Shown piece after piece: positions 47,557 through 59,874 of a stretch of 64,000 nucleotides of DNA; within the stretch, counting starts at the first letter, position 1, and the number at the start of each line of letters is the position of its first letter. The notes under the pieces were generated by a model. The model made no database searches, had not been told where the DNA came from, and saw only the letters and a program-made list of their open reading frames with translations. This DNA is from Macrostomum hystrix (taxonomy: Eukaryota > Platyhelminthes > Macrostomidae). The DNA is taken from assembly GCA_950097015.1 (NCBI GenBank), contig CATNEN010000034.1, positions 7,396,501-7,460,500 on the forward strand, in the 5' to 3' direction. Both the position numbers and the translations under genes were made by a program.

Positions 47557-50500
47557 GACGGGAAGATTATCCCCCTGTTTTGGAAACTCTCATAGCTTCC
47601 ATTTGAGCAGCCACTTTAGATTTAGAAAAAAGCGTTTCTGCCAGTTATTTTTATAGTGTCCCGATGCTTTAATTGCTTTGCTTACCCTAACTCTACGTTT
47701 TAATTCTTGAATCGTCCACAATTCTTGAATAAGTGCTTCAGTTATTTACCTTTTTCAGCTTCAATTTAAAGTGAAATAATGCTAGCATGCAGAAGTTTTA
47801 TTAGATCTATCTGTCTGGCTATTGTACATATCCGCGAGATCCTGCATCAGACCGACATCTGAAATACATAGCAAAATAGAATACAATTTACTACGTGCAC
47901 AAAGCACTTTTTTATTTTTTATTCACCCTATCTGGTGCCGTCAAAGGCCCTGACTTGAGTGAAATGCGGTTAATGATCAATTTTTCATTCCATTGATTTC
48001 AGTCATTTTTGTTCTTTAGTCCTATGACCATTTATTGATCAAAGGAAACTGCCGTGAAGAGTGAGGAAACTGTGACTATTGGTGTGAGGAAACTGTGACT
48101 ATTAGTGTGAGGAAACTGTGACTATTGGTGTGAGGAAACTGTGACTATTGGTGTGAGGAAACTGTGACTATTGGTGTGAGGAAACTGTGACTATTGGTGT
48201 GAGGAAACTGTGACTATTGGTGTGAGGAAACTGTGACTATTGGTGTGAGGAAACTGTGACTATTGGTGTGAGGAAACTGTGACTATTGGTGTGAAGAAAC
48301 TGACTATTGGTGTGAGGAAACTGTGACTATTGGTGTGAGGAAACTGTGACTATTGGTGTGAGGATACTGACTTTTGGTGTGAGGATACTGACTATTGGTG
48401 TGAGGATACTGACTATTGGTGTGAGGATACTGACTTTTGATGTGAGGAAACTGTGACTATTGGTGTGAGGAAACTGACAATTGGTGTGAGGATACTGTGA
48501 CTATTGGTGTGAGGAAACTGTGACTATTGGTGTGAGGATACTGTGACTATTGGTGTGAGGAAACTGTGACTATTGGTGTGAGGATACTGTGACTATTGGT
48601 GTGAGGAAACTGTGACTATTGGTGTGAGGAAACTGACAATTGGTGTGAGGAAACTGTAACTATTGGTGTGAGGAAACTGTGACTATAGGTGTTAGGATAC
48701 TGTGACTTTAGGTGTGAGGAAACTGTGACTATTGGTGTGAGGAAACTGTGACTATTAGTGTGAGGAAACTGTGACTATTGGTGTGAAGAAACTGACTATT
48801 GGTGTGAGGAAACTGTGACTATTGGTGTGAAGAAACTGACTATTGGTGTGAGGAAACTGTGACTATTGGTGTGAGGAAACTGTGACTATTAGTGTGAGGA
48901 TACTGACTATTGGTGTGAGGAAACTGTGACTATTGGTGTGAAGAAACTGACTATTGGTGTGAGGAAACTGTGACTATTGGTGTGAGGAAACTGTGACTAT
49001 TAGTGTGAGGATACTGACTATTGGTGTGAGGAAACTGTGACTATTGGTGTGAAGAAACTGACTATTGGTGTGAGGAAACTGTGACTATTGGTGTGAGGAA
49101 ACTGTGACTATTAGTGTGAGGATACTGACTATTGGTGTGAGGAAACTGTGACTATTGGTGTGAAGAAACTGACTATTGGTGTGAGGAAACTGTGACTATT
49201 GGTGTGAGGAAACTGTGACTATTAGTGTGAGGATACTGACTATTGGTGTGAGGAAACTGTGACTATTAGTGTGAGGAAACTGTGACTATTAGTGTGAGGA
49301 TACTGACTATTGGTGTGAGGATACTGACTATTAGTGTGAGTAAACTGTGACTATTAGTGTGAGGATACTGACTATAGGTGTTAGGATACTGTGACTTTTG
49401 GTGTGAGGAAACTGTGACTATTGGTGTGAGGAAACTGTGACTATTAGTGTGAGGAAACTGTGACTATTGGTGTGAGGAAACTGTGACTATTAGTGTGAGG
49501 ATACTGACTATTGGTGTGAGGAAACTGTGACTATTAGTGTGAGGAAACTGTGACTATTAGTGTGAGGATACTGACTATTGGTGTGAGGAAACTGTGACTA
49601 TTAGTGTGAGTAAACTGTGACTATTAGTGTGAGGATACTGACTATTGGTGTGAGGAAAACTGTGACTATTAGTGTGAGGAAACTGTGACTATTGGTGTGA
49701 GGATACTGACTATTGGTGTGAGGAAACTGTGACTATTGGTGTGAGGAAACTGTGACTATTGGTGTGAGGAAACTGTGACTATTGGTGTGAGGACACTGTG
49801 ACTATTGGTGTGAGGAAACTGACTATTGGTGTGAGGAAACTGACAATTGGTGTGAGGAAACTGTGACTATTAGTGTGAGGAAACTGTGACTATTGGTGTG
49901 AGGATACTGACTATTGGTGTGAGGAAACTGTGACTATTGGTGTGAGGATACTGTGACTATTGGTGTGAGGATACTGTGACTATTGGTGTGAGGATACTGT
50001 GACTATTGGTGTGAGGATACTGTGACTATTGGTGTGAGGAAACTGTGACTATTGGTGTGAGGACACTTTGACTATTGGTGTGAGGAAACTGTGACTATTG
50101 GTGTGAGGAAACTGTGACTATTGGTGTGAGGAAACTGTGACTATTGGTGTGGGGAAACTGTGACCTTTGGTGTGACGAAACAGAGAGCTGATGTTACAAA
50201 ACAGATTCATAAAGGAGTTTTTTGGCCTCAGTTTATACTTTAGTGCGTAGAAAGTGTCTGACTACTTTAAGTACCGAGTAACTGGTTACTTTGTGTACCT
50301 TTTTGAGTGATTATGCTATAATATACGTAGCGTTTAATACACAGGCAATAAATTTGTACCCCATGGATCTGTTGTGTAATTCGCTGCCTAATTTAAAAAT
50401 GTGCCGAAAAGGTCATGCCTCAGCGTAAAGCTAGCAAATAGTGCAATGTCGTCCCTCAGAAAGAAATGTACAAGCTTGTGTTGGTGTCTGTGCATTTACA

Positions 50501-50714
50501 TATCTTAGTGAACAAGAATGGGTCACTGCGCACGTACATTTTAATAAGAGGCAGCATTGCCGATGCGATCGATAACGGACTCTAGTTTCAGTTCGTAACG
50601 CAAACGTACACGATTTATCTCAGCCAGTCTGCACACAGTATAATTAGCCCATGACATAAAATAGTCGTCAGTAAGGAAAGCTGCGGACCTGATTAACAAC
50701 AAAAAACCTGAACT
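47557..50714. repeat. RhoGAP 3' flank with 21/23-bp minisatellite
   Basis: The array at about 48055-50170 has about 93 units of gtgaggaaactgtgactatt plus ggt (23 bp) or the 21-bp form gtgaggatactgactattgg-t. Between about 48825 and 49270 it is organised as a 111-bp higher-order unit (markers gtgtgaag at 48825, 48936, 49047, 49158). 47557-48054 and 50171-50714 show no further gene. Confidence 0.93.
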
Positions 50715-51362
50715 ATGTCGGCGGCGGGCTCAAACCAACAGCTGCTGGATGCTGCAGATGAGCAGCGCTTTCTCAACGACTGGAATTCGTACATGAAACG
50801 GCGCCAGAAAGTGACCGCGAACGCTAGCAATGTGCATGTGCTGACGCTTAATATAAAGGATACATTAGCCAAAATTGTGCCACTCGTAAAGCTGCTCAGC
50901 AGCAAAGAGGACTTTGATAAACTGCGCGATCTGCACACTATGACTGTTGCTTTAAAAAATGCCGCTGAAGATTTCAACTCTGCTCTGGAGGTCAACCTCT
51001 TGCAAGGCTGGCAGGTCTACCAAAACAGAGAGAGAGCGTTCCAAAGTGCTCGCCAAGCCATGTTTGAAGCCAGTGAAGCATACAAATCGAGGACTGGAAC
51101 TTTGCGCTTGAAATTATTTGATAAAAAAATGATTGTCAGCGGCACCTTGGCGCTGTTTGGAATCGCCAGCCTGGCTTCAACATCATCGCCTAAGGCTGTC
51201 AGTGCAGCCGCGTTTACCATGGCCTTCCTGCCACTGATCTATAAGATCAATCAAACCAATCGTTCGCTGGCCGATGCTCAGCAACTCTTCAAGCTGACAG
51301 AGAAGCTGGATGGCCTTCTTAATCAACTAATCGACAAGCTTAGCGAGCTGCAAGCGGTATAA
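50715..51362 (+). CDS. Helical protein with central hydrophobic hairpin, paralogue 1
   Basis: 215 residues, single exon. A long amphipathic N-terminal part (about 1-130), then a hydrophobic stretch at about 138-178 (KKMIVSGTLALFGIAS, then AFTMAFLPLIYKI), then a helical C-terminus with LNQLIDKLSEL. The order helix bundle, hydrophobic hairpin, helix resembles apolipoprotein-L-like and ClyA-like alpha-helical membrane-inserting proteins, and the two larger minus-strand genes nearby. Similarity is in architecture, not clear sequence identity. No signal peptide is seen, so it may act inside the cell. The ATG follows acctgaact. Function unknown; pore formation or membrane remodelling is speculation. 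Confidence 0.7.
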   Translation: MSAAGSNQQLLDAADEQRFLNDWNSYMKRRQKVTANASNVHVLTLNIKDTLAKIVPLVKLLSSKEDFDKLRDLHTMTVALKNAAEDFNSALEVNLLQGWQVYQNRERAFQSARQAMFEASEAYKSRTGTLRLKLFDKKMIVSGTLALFGIASLASTSSPKAVSAAAFTMAFLPLIYKINQTNRSLADAQQLFKLTEKLDGLLNQLIDKLSELQAV

Positions 51363-52449
51363 TATAAGAGTGCCGATGGTGTGAACTGGTGCAAAGCATA
51401 CAATTCAGAGTGCTCCGACATGAATTGAAATTGAAATTGAAAACGCTTTGATTTGGATTGCAATTTTTTTCATTTATTTTTCTTTTCCTTGAACCTTTCT
51501 GATATCGGTAAAACCGATACATTGATTCAGTGACCGGACTCATCAGTATAGGATGTACAGGTAAGTACTGTGTGTTTTTCGTACTTTCATTAAGGACCAC
51601 TGTAATATGTGTGCCATAGATCCGCTTGTAATTGATCAAAATAACGAAAATCCCATGCATCCCGATGTCATGAGTAGTATGTGTCGTTTAAAATAGTTAT
51701 TTATATTCACTTTTTATAGTCAGTAAAATAAAAATTTCAAATTTATTTTCCAATGACTACTTCATCTGATAATTTATTTTTATTTCCACAGCTTTTTGGC
51801 ATTCTTTAAGGCGGTGTGATACACGCGTAGCCCCTCTTTAGATTGTTCCAGTGGAGTCGGGAATCGAACCACCGGATGTTTAAGTCATGAGTCAGACGCT
51901 CTAACCACTTAGGCTACAACCCTCATAGTGAGTAAAACACTGTTTTTGTAGAAAGTCGTAGTCCATGTACCACAGTCTCATTGTTTCAGAACCGTATTGA
52001 AAGGAACATATGTTTTCAATTGTATATTTTTTACTCGATTCGTACGTATTAACCAGATAATTGGAGCATAAAACGGCCGATTCATTTGAAAATGGTTAGT
52101 CAGTTCTTCTAAAGTTTTCTAGGAGTCTAGCTTCTTCACCTTTCATTCAGCAACAATTCTCTTTCGTTCCTCGTAAAGATTGTGTTCTTAATTGATGACC
52201 TCTTTTGGTAGCTGAATATCTGGACAGTGGAAGTAATATTGAAAGAGCTAATTAATAAGTTCAGAGCGTTATCAAAACATATATAATGAAGAAAAAAATC
52301 TATGTTAGTAAAAAAAGCTGGCACTTAGAGCGAACGGTAACACACTTTTTGACGTGAGTGAATTTTTTGTACACACGAGTACAAAGTTTGATTTTTACTA
52401 CCAGATTTAAATGTCAAACTCATCAATACGTCAAATAAGTGTTAATGTC
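51363..52449. other. Spacer with a SINE-1 head
   Basis: AT-rich. Contains a tRNA-like SINE-1 head on the minus strand at 51842-51926 (gttccagtggagtcgggaat ... ctctaaccacttaggctaca). Otherwise nothing recognisable. Confidence 0.7.
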
Positions 52450-53445
52450 TTACATTAGCAAGCATTTTTTCTTTCGTCCCGGTTTGTCCATTGGAGCTCT
52501 GATATTAGCCTCTCTTTTCTTTATCTCGGCTTCTCTCTCATTGAGCATCATTTCTCTTTTGTCCTGCTCTTCTTTCTGCTCGTACACGCTGTACCGCTCT
52601 TGGTACATAGCGATGGTGACGCTTATTGCATCAATGACCTCCTTTGGTAGCTGGATGTTCCCAGTGGATGACTCATGCACTTGATCAAGCTGAGTCAAGA
52701 GTAGCTTCAATTCCTGAGATAGTTTGGCTAATTCATCGATCTTTTTGTTCAGTGAGTTCACATCAAGTGCTGTGCTGATTCCAACGTTTACAGCAGTGGC
52801 TGCAAGCGCACCACCGACTGCCGCTCCAGTAGTTAAGGCAGCAGCAGCTACCCATGCCGTACCGAATGTAAAAATGCCAGCGATTCCCAGGGCAACGGAT
52901 GTGGCAGCAGCTGCTCCTAATCCTGCTGATGTGCCATATCCGCTCCACTTTCTGTTGGAAATTTCCTCTTCTGTGCATGCTTTCGAGCGTTCAACGCTTT
53001 CCAACAGGACATTGCAACTTTTGATTGCCTCGTCGAGGAATCCGCGAAACTTCTCGTACTGAACAACGAATTTAGTTGAAGTATCAAGCAGTCTTTGCAG
53101 TTCATTGAGGCAGTCTTTCAACAGTCTAGATTTCTTTTTGCTCTCCTTAGATTTAACTATTTGCTTCAATTGTGTATTCATTTCCTGTTCTACAACACCG
53201 AGCTCATGACCCGCTGTTTCCATTGTTCTGCACTCGATGCACAGCGTAAGCATGCAGTTTCGGAATTCTTGAACCTCGGGAACCGAACATTCGTTTATCA
53301 TCTCAGCGCGACTAGCGACGCTTCTGATCGTCTCAATCTCGGTTGATAGGGTCTTGCTGATTTTAATAACTTCCCTGCCTAACTGCAAGGCTCGCAATGA
53401 CTTCTCCCCATCAGACAGCAGATCGGAAGCCTGTGGAGTGGCCAT
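52450..53445 (-). CDS. Helical hairpin protein with C-terminal CaaX box, paralogue 2
   Basis: 331 residues, single coding exon on the minus strand. Residues 1-165: amphipathic helices (REVIKISKTLSTEIETI, KKKSRLLKDCLNELQRLL). About 170-225: Gly/Ala-rich hydrophobic hairpin starting WSGYGTSAGLGAAAATSVAL. Then a coiled-coil-like region (NKKIDELAKLSQELKLLL) and a charged tail (REAEIKKREANI). It ends KPGRKKKCLLM: polybasic residues followed by C-L-L-M, a canonical CaaX motif whose terminal Met favours farnesylation, predicting anchorage to the cytosolic face of membranes. Layout resembles apolipoprotein-L/ClyA-type proteins. The ATG sits 4 nt after an acceptor (tttttttcag|AGCT), so a 5' UTR exon or trans-spliced leader is likely; the pseudogene at 63 kb keeps the same junction. 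Confidence 0.82.
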   Translation of the reverse strand: MATPQASDLLSDGEKSLRALQLGREVIKISKTLSTEIETIRSVASRAEMINECSVPEVQEFRNCMLTLCIECRTMETAGHELGVVEQEMNTQLKQIVKSKESKKKSRLLKDCLNELQRLLDTSTKFVVQYEKFRGFLDEAIKSCNVLLESVERSKACTEEEISNRKWSGYGTSAGLGAAAATSVALGIAGIFTFGTAWVAAAALTTGAAVGGALAATAVNVGISTALDVNSLNKKIDELAKLSQELKLLLTQLDQVHESSTGNIQLPKEVIDAISVTIAMYQERYSVYEQKEEQDKREMMLNEREAEIKKREANIRAPMDKPGRKKKCLLM

Positions 53446-54559
53446 AGCTCTGAAAAAAAGGAATATTTTTACAGTGCATCACCAAATTGAAAGCACTATA
53501 GAATGTAGTGAAAATCGTATACACACCTGTGCTTCACAGAGAACTCTGTCGCAAAATCTTTCTGACAACTATACGAACCTAACTTTTAAATGTTACTGCG
53601 ACTCTTAGTTAATTGCTGTAAGCACCTCTTCAATTTTGTATACTCTTGGTATATGTGTCTTATATATCGTTCCCGAGTACATATTTAATTTAGGACTTAA
53701 AAGAGAAGTTCCCTCCATATCAATGTACTCATCTTAATTTTTCTTCTCTTGAATTTACGTTTTTATATCGTTCGTATGTTTTTGTCTATCAGCAGCTTTT
53801 GACTGTGCATATGCGAGCATATAAAAATGATAAAAATAATCTCATATTCATCTATACTCTCATACGTCTTTGTGGTCCTAATAATAATGAAAGTGAACTT
53901 CCCTCGAACTCACGCACTCATGAGCACCTCATTACGCTTTATCTTCATTTTTCTTGAAAAAAAAGCGAGCAGTGTTAGTGTAGCAGCTGCAGTATTGGTG
54001 TCCCGAGGTATATATTTAACACTAAAGCGAGTGTCACTCAAAAAGTATCCGGCATAAGTTCAATGAGTTGCAGAGAAATGAAATCGTTTAATGTCTCTAT
54101 AGCAAAAGGCAACTTTTGTTAGACCTTTGTACAAAAATGCAAAACAATACGAGTATGTACTTGCATTTCAGGCAGGGCAAGTTCTAAAGTTCTTAAAGTT
54201 CTTAATAACTCAAGTACTTCATACATTGTTTATCGCGTACGTATATAATACATTTATTGTACGTAACGGGCATCAATTGTACATCTTCACCTCACGAGCC
54301 ACTCTACTGTGCTCTCATCTGCAGTAAGCAAGTGGACTAAGAATCGAGAGTGGCCGAACTTTTGTTGAAGCTCATGGTCGATAAAATATTGGAAGAAATG
54401 CAATAAACAAATTTGAAAATAGTTGTTTTGGTTACTTACTTATTCCTATTCATGAAGCTGCAAGGTGACGGATTGCTTGCATAATGAATACAAATTTGGA
54501 CGAAGAAGGCTGAGGGAACTTCGGTTTGAGTTGCTGTACAACACCAATTTTGTGTTGGC
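53446..54559. other. Spacer with possible duplicated segment
   Basis: Two related AT-rich stretches, about 53640-53760 and 53890-54040, share gaagttccctc/gaacttccctc and cccgag[gt]atatattta-type motifs, perhaps a duplicated regulatory or repeat segment. No gene seen. Confidence 0.4.
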
Positions 54560-54876
54560 TAATAATAATAATAATTAATAATTGACTACACCTGTCCCGA
54601 TTGGGTCAGATGTGCAGCCGACAGCACAGCCGCAGGTATTGCGCGGCGCATCTGAAGGCTGCGTACGGCTGTTCAGTCCATGGACTGGGGGGACGCCACA
54701 CCCACCCTCAATTATCCCAGCTGATGCTGGTACCCATTTAATAGCTGGGTGAACTGAAGCAATGCAGAGTTAAGTGTCTTGCTAAAGGACACAAATTGTT
54801 CCAGTGGAGTCGGGAATCGAACCCCCGACCTTCAAGTCGTGAGTCCGACGCTCTAACCACTAGGCTACAACCTCTG
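54560..54876 (-). mobile_element. SINE-1, full-length copy
   Basis: Minus strand: head gttgtagcctagtggttaga, B box gggggttcgattcccg, body ending ccaatcgggacaggtgtag, then a (tta)n tail. About 90% like the copy at 58192 by eye. Confidence 0.9.
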
Positions 54877-55560
54877 ATATTGGCTAAAAATACTCATTAA
54901 AGCTTATAGCTCTCTCAAAAATGACCATCAACTATTTGCCCCACATAAATGATATTCATAATTCGTATATGCTCTATTAATCATTTATTATTATTATTAC
55001 AATGTGGACGCCGATTGGGTGCTGATTTATGTTTATTTTGCATTCCAAATGGGTCATGAGTGCATGGATGATTCGAAATAAAGCATATAATATACGATAA
55101 AAACAGAAGCATAAAAATGTGCGAAAAAGCAAGCAAAATATTATTTTAGAAAAACCAGACAATCGATGGTCCAGAAATGCATATGGAAACTGTGTGTCGT
55201 GCAATTAAAAAACAAACTGTTTGTTTTTTAAGTTAAATTTAATGCAGAGAATTAAATCAAACGAAATGAGAAAATTCCGTTTTTATAAGCCACGGACTAT
55301 TTAAAGTTACTGTACGGCTACAAATCATAGTTAAAAAATAGGCCGTCCGTAGCGAAAAACTTGTATTCAACTGTAAAAGTCTTAACAACGATTAGGTCCA
55401 AAATTTAGTCTTAGTTTGCTCACATTGCCCCCTATAATGCACAGAAAGCTCAAAACACAGCTATTGAGACTTTTATCTTTTTTAAAAAAAGCGCAAGCTG
55501 CTCAACATATAATCTTGAAATCTTCGCACTAATAAACAAGGGCTGTGCTGCTCTCACAAA
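54877..55560. other. No recognisable gene
   Basis: AT-rich spacer leading into the LINE remnant. Confidence 0.5.
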
Positions 55561-57965
55561 AGCTTAAAGAATTTGCGTCTAAAAATAACTATTCGCTGTT
55601 TTCGGTTTTATCTGTTAAATCTGTTTTATCTGTTTTATCTGTTAACAGACTTTTATCTGTTAAACTCTAAAGCTAAACGTCCAGACCGCCTCAGCCCGCT
55701 TATGTTCACACATCTCGAAACTCCAAGTTATCGTTTTTGTTGCGCAACTTTTTCATTCACCGTTGCGTTAGCAGCTGCGTTTTTCCGTCTGTGTGGACCT
55801 CTGCGAAAATCGTGCCACTCCCGAAAGCTGAGAAGGACCCCTGCATGCTTGGGGCGTCCTATCGCTCCATCTCAATCCTTTCTCCGGCCGTCAAGCTGCT
55901 TAAAAAGATCCTTTCTCCGGCTTTCCAAGAGGCCCTGCAGCTTTCCGACTGGCCGTATAGCTTCCGCTCCGGTAGATCTGCTCACTACTCACTGCTCACA
56001 TTGGCCTCAGTAACATCATTTTTGATGACCTGAACATGCCACGCCGCCGTTGCAAGCGACCTCCCAAAGGCGTTTGACAAAGTTAACCACATGCTCTTCT
56101 GCCATTTGGTCGTCCGCATGAAGTGTTGTCGCTTCAAACCTACCTCACCTCAAAATCTCGGATCCTCCACACCGGCGTCTTTGAAGGCAGTGTACAGTCT
56201 CCCCAGCTCCTCGCCTTCTTCATGTCTTTCCTGCCTCTTCTGCCTCCTCATCTCTTCGTCGCCCAGTACGCCGATGACATCTCCATCTGTGCTCTTGATC
56301 CCATCCTTTCCATCCTAAGCCATCTAGCTCAGCTCATTCAGCCGTGTCTCGAGGCCAAGTGTTAGCAATTGTCCACAGGAAATTCCACCGTGACCATATT
56401 CACCAGCAACCCAAATGTTGGTGAGGAAAGGAGATCTTTCGCACGAAGCGACGCAAATTGAGTTTGTATTGTTTTTGAGACAGGTTAAGGATTTGTAATT
56501 ATGTCTGCACTTTAGATGTCTATGGCCTAGCCTGCTTAGACACAGACTGACATTTGGACTGAGATGCGCCAACCCTCGCCCCCAGAGCCAGAGCTACGTA
56601 ACGCGAAGCAGCTGCATTTCATTTATTCAACCTATGCTCGTTATAGGCTTGGAGCCTGCTTGTATACCTCTAAAAATACAATGAACGTGCTCTGACAAGA
56701 ACACCACACAATACAAATGGCTGATTTGTCTCTGGCTGTCTTGACAGTCTGGCCGAAATCGGCAGGAGGCCGGTGCCGCTGCGGAAGCGCACTCGTTCCC
56801 AGTCGAGCTGGACGCCGCCGCGGGCTGCTTCGAAGTGTCCGACATCCAGCCAGGTGAAGCACCCGCCGCTCGCCTCATCAGCCTGGAGGTTGAGAAAATT
56901 CGGTAGCTGGGCGGACGGTCAGAAGTGGGCAGCGTGAAATGAACGTCGATAACAGGGTGAAGTCAACAGACTTCAGCTCAGCTAGAAGCTCCGCGCTACC
57001 GGTGGCAACTCGGTGGAGGCAATTCTGGTGGGAGCGCCTGTGCGGCACAGACGGGCCCGAAGATTCTGCGGTGCAGTTTAGCAGACGAGATCAGCTCACA
57101 GTTTTTCATGACAGTATTAGTCAAAAATGATTTTTCCGTTTTGCTGCTCGTATCGTCTCATGCAGTTTTGGCTCCAAAAATTAACCCTCTCAGTAAGGAA
57201 GTGATCCCAGATGCCTTTCCAGGCTTCGGAAACTTACAACAAGAACGTAGCTCGTGTTTCACTGTGCTAAAACTTGCTAATTTCGTTGAATGTGAACATC
57301 TTAGTCCTCTCTACACCATGAGCTTGTACCAGAATGATTAGAGCTTCAGACTTCTGACCATGAGGTCGCGAGTTCGCATCTCAGCCCAAGGCAATTATGT
57401 CATAGAGCAAGACACTCTACTTCATGACAACCAAGATAAAGCCAAACAACCGTTTTTGTACCATTTCTATATAGTTTCTCCAGGTAAGGAGCTAATGAGC
57501 AAATGAGCTGCAACTGCACCTCCCTAAGGATAGAGCGCGATTGATTTTACAGGGTCGCCTAGTTGAATCCGTCCAGGAATGGAAATACCTGGGCTTCCAC
57601 ATAGGAACATGCTAAACTCTCATGCTCTCATGCTAAAGAGCTTAATAGCAAGTGTGAATATCCCATAATGCTTCATAGAAAAGTACCTGGGTTTCGAGCT
57701 GTAAAACTCAAACAACTTATACTCGTACAATTTTGCACAGCCATGATAGAAAGCATTGTGCTATATGCCTCAGAGGCCTGGGGAGCCTTTATGTCTTGAA
57801 ACTGGGGACCATGGGACAGAAGTCTAATTAAAAGAATACATTTTAGGAATTGTAAAGCCATCCTTCAGGTAAACCAAAACACTGACAGAAACGGCTCCCG
57901 TTCAGAACAGGTTAGGCTCCTTCTTCTTTACAACATACATCATGTGAAACATTGTGGACTGTAAG
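55561..57965 (+). mobile_element. Degenerate non-LTR retrotransposon (LINE)
   Basis: Reverse-transcriptase pieces appear in shifting plus frames: KIVPLPKAEKDPCMLGASYR then SISILSPAVKLLKKIL (55790-55920), AFDKVNHMLFCHLV (56070-56110), FEGSVQSP and AQYADDISICALD, with the catalytic YADD (56180-56300). The RT C-terminal region continues at 57550-57960 (VQEWKYLGFHI; LVQFCTAMIESIVLYASEAW). Several frameshifts and stops break it. The middle (56380-57540) is not LINE-like and includes an exon-like piece at 56748-56906. It belongs to the Jockey/CR1/RTE-type range by motif; I cannot place the clade. Confidence 0.8.
56748..56906 (+). pseudogene. Orphan GC-rich exon-like fragment
   Basis: After an acceptor-like gtcttgacag, 52 codons read openly to a TAG with GC-rich codon use like the real genes: PVELDAAAGCFEVSDIQ, then AARLISLEVEKIR. 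It looks like the last exon of an unidentified gene, stranded inside the LINE remnant. No matching upstream exon is seen. Confidence 0.35.
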
Positions 57966-58191
57966 ACCTAGAAGTGCCTACTCGCAGTTGCGATAAAAAA
58001 TAAAACAAAACAAAAACCAGCACCTCTTTTGAGTGCGCACTTTATAATAAAAACAATAATAATACGAGCGAAGTTGCCATTCAATTGCCATTGCAAGGTT
58101 TTGACTTTAGGCTACAGTTAAGTAGCCATGATTTCACTGCCTTTTAGTATATTTAATTATCTGTTTGTCTACTAGCAATAAAATTTATTTC

Positions 58192-58494
58192 AATAATAGT
58201 TTATTACACCTGCCCCAATTGGGTCAGATGTGCAGCCGACCGCACTGCCGCAGCTATTGCGCGGCGCATCTGAAGGCTGCGTACAGCTGTTCAGTCCATG
58301 GACTGGGGGGACGCCACACCCACCTTCAATTATCCCAGCTAATGCTGGTACCCATTTAACAGCTGGGTGAACTGAAGCAATGCAGAGTTAAGTGTCTTGC
58401 TAAAGGACACAAATTGTTCCAGTGGAGTCGGGAATCGAACCCCGGACCTTCAAGTCGTGAGTCCGACGCCCTAACCACTAGGCTACAAGCTCTT
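58192..58494 (-). mobile_element. SINE-1, full-length copy
   Basis: Same blocks as the 54560 copy: gggtcagatgtgcagccgac, gcggcgcatctgaaggctgc, cagtccatggactgggggga, gggaatcgaaccccggacct and ctaaccactaggctacaagc. Confidence 0.9.
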
Positions 58495-59874
58495 CCTGCT
58501 TCGTCTACTATGCAGCAATAAAAATCTTTGTCGAGTTCTTTTTGTAGTTCTGCGAAATTGCTTTGAATATGACAGGATCATCGCAGTACTGTAAGTCATT
58601 AATTTGCGTTTCGAATAATTGTGCTACTCTGAAAGTAGCTGCTTAACTTTGTGCTCAAAGATTCAATGTGCAGAGCAAAGCAAAAAGCCAATGAGACACA
58701 GAACACCCCCTGTCTGACACCGTTTGTTATTGCGAAGCCAGCTATTATTATAGCTAATGCATTTAGCACATTGTCTGGCCGAGTAGGGTTAGTATTCATA
58801 ATCTTTGAAATAGAAAAGCAAGTAATTTATAATCAAAATGGAACTGCCTGCACTCCGTAAATGGCAAGCACTTTTCGAAAACAGCCCGCTCTGCTACAAA
58901 TGCTATAGAGCTATCACGTTAAGGCTTAAAAAGATAAATTTAGTTCTGTTTTTTGCCTTCCAATGCAAAGTTCCCCCTTCTAATGCACATTAGATGCACT
59001 CAGAGTTGCTATTATGTGTTACGAAGTCTCGCTTAACCGACCATCTTTAGCCCTCGCTGTTTCTGTCTCTTAATACTAATTTATAATTACATATATTTTA
59101 TATTTTCACACAGGCACAATACTGAGTACAATATGAGTGGTTCGTTCAGAGTCCAATTTCTGTATGCCAATCCAATGGAATTAATCTCTTGCTTTGAGAC
59201 GCAATTCTTTAAAAAAAGGAGACATTAATCACAATCAGAATGAAATATAAGAACATTTTTCATCCATTCTTGTGATTATTCTATGCATTTGTTTGTTTTC
59301 TATTACTTTGTTTTACTCGCTCCTGGTAATTACTATATATAATTTATCAGCTAGCAATTAAAGTACTTTTCTTTTAACTTTTTAAGAATAGCAAGAGTAG
59401 ACTTTCAAGGGAGTGCAAAATCAAACATAAAGAGATCTCATAATCCTAAGTAGTTTTTATCCGATAAACTTGTTATAACCGATCGCCACTCTTGCTATTG
59501 TCGTGAACATCAAAACACAAGATTATAATATATAGTCAAGATAGAAGAGTACGATGGACAGTCTACAAAGACTTTTCCTTTCTAAAAATGTTAGTTTGTG
59601 CTGATAAATGGTTAAAAAAATATGTTACTCTATATAGCGGGAATAGCGCTAGGAATGTTCGGAAAAAGAACTGTTTGAAAGTACACAAATTTTCAGCAAA
59701 TTAACGAAAGAAGCGACACCAAACAAGATTACGAGTATTAACTAAAATAGAACTAATGTAAACAAAACAGATCGTAGAAAAAATTGTCAAAGGAAGAACA
59801 AACTAAAAAATCCAATGTAAAATCCGTTGATTAACGAAAGCTAGGCTTGGGAAAATCGCAAAATCCTCAACTTA
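58495..59874. other. No recognisable gene
   Basis: AT-rich. Open frames at 58599-58860 on both strands lack domains and codon bias. Confidence 0.5.

Noticed and set aside
1-50170. CRISPR arrays
   Set aside because: Repeats are directly tandem with no unique spacers, and the DNA is eukaryotic.
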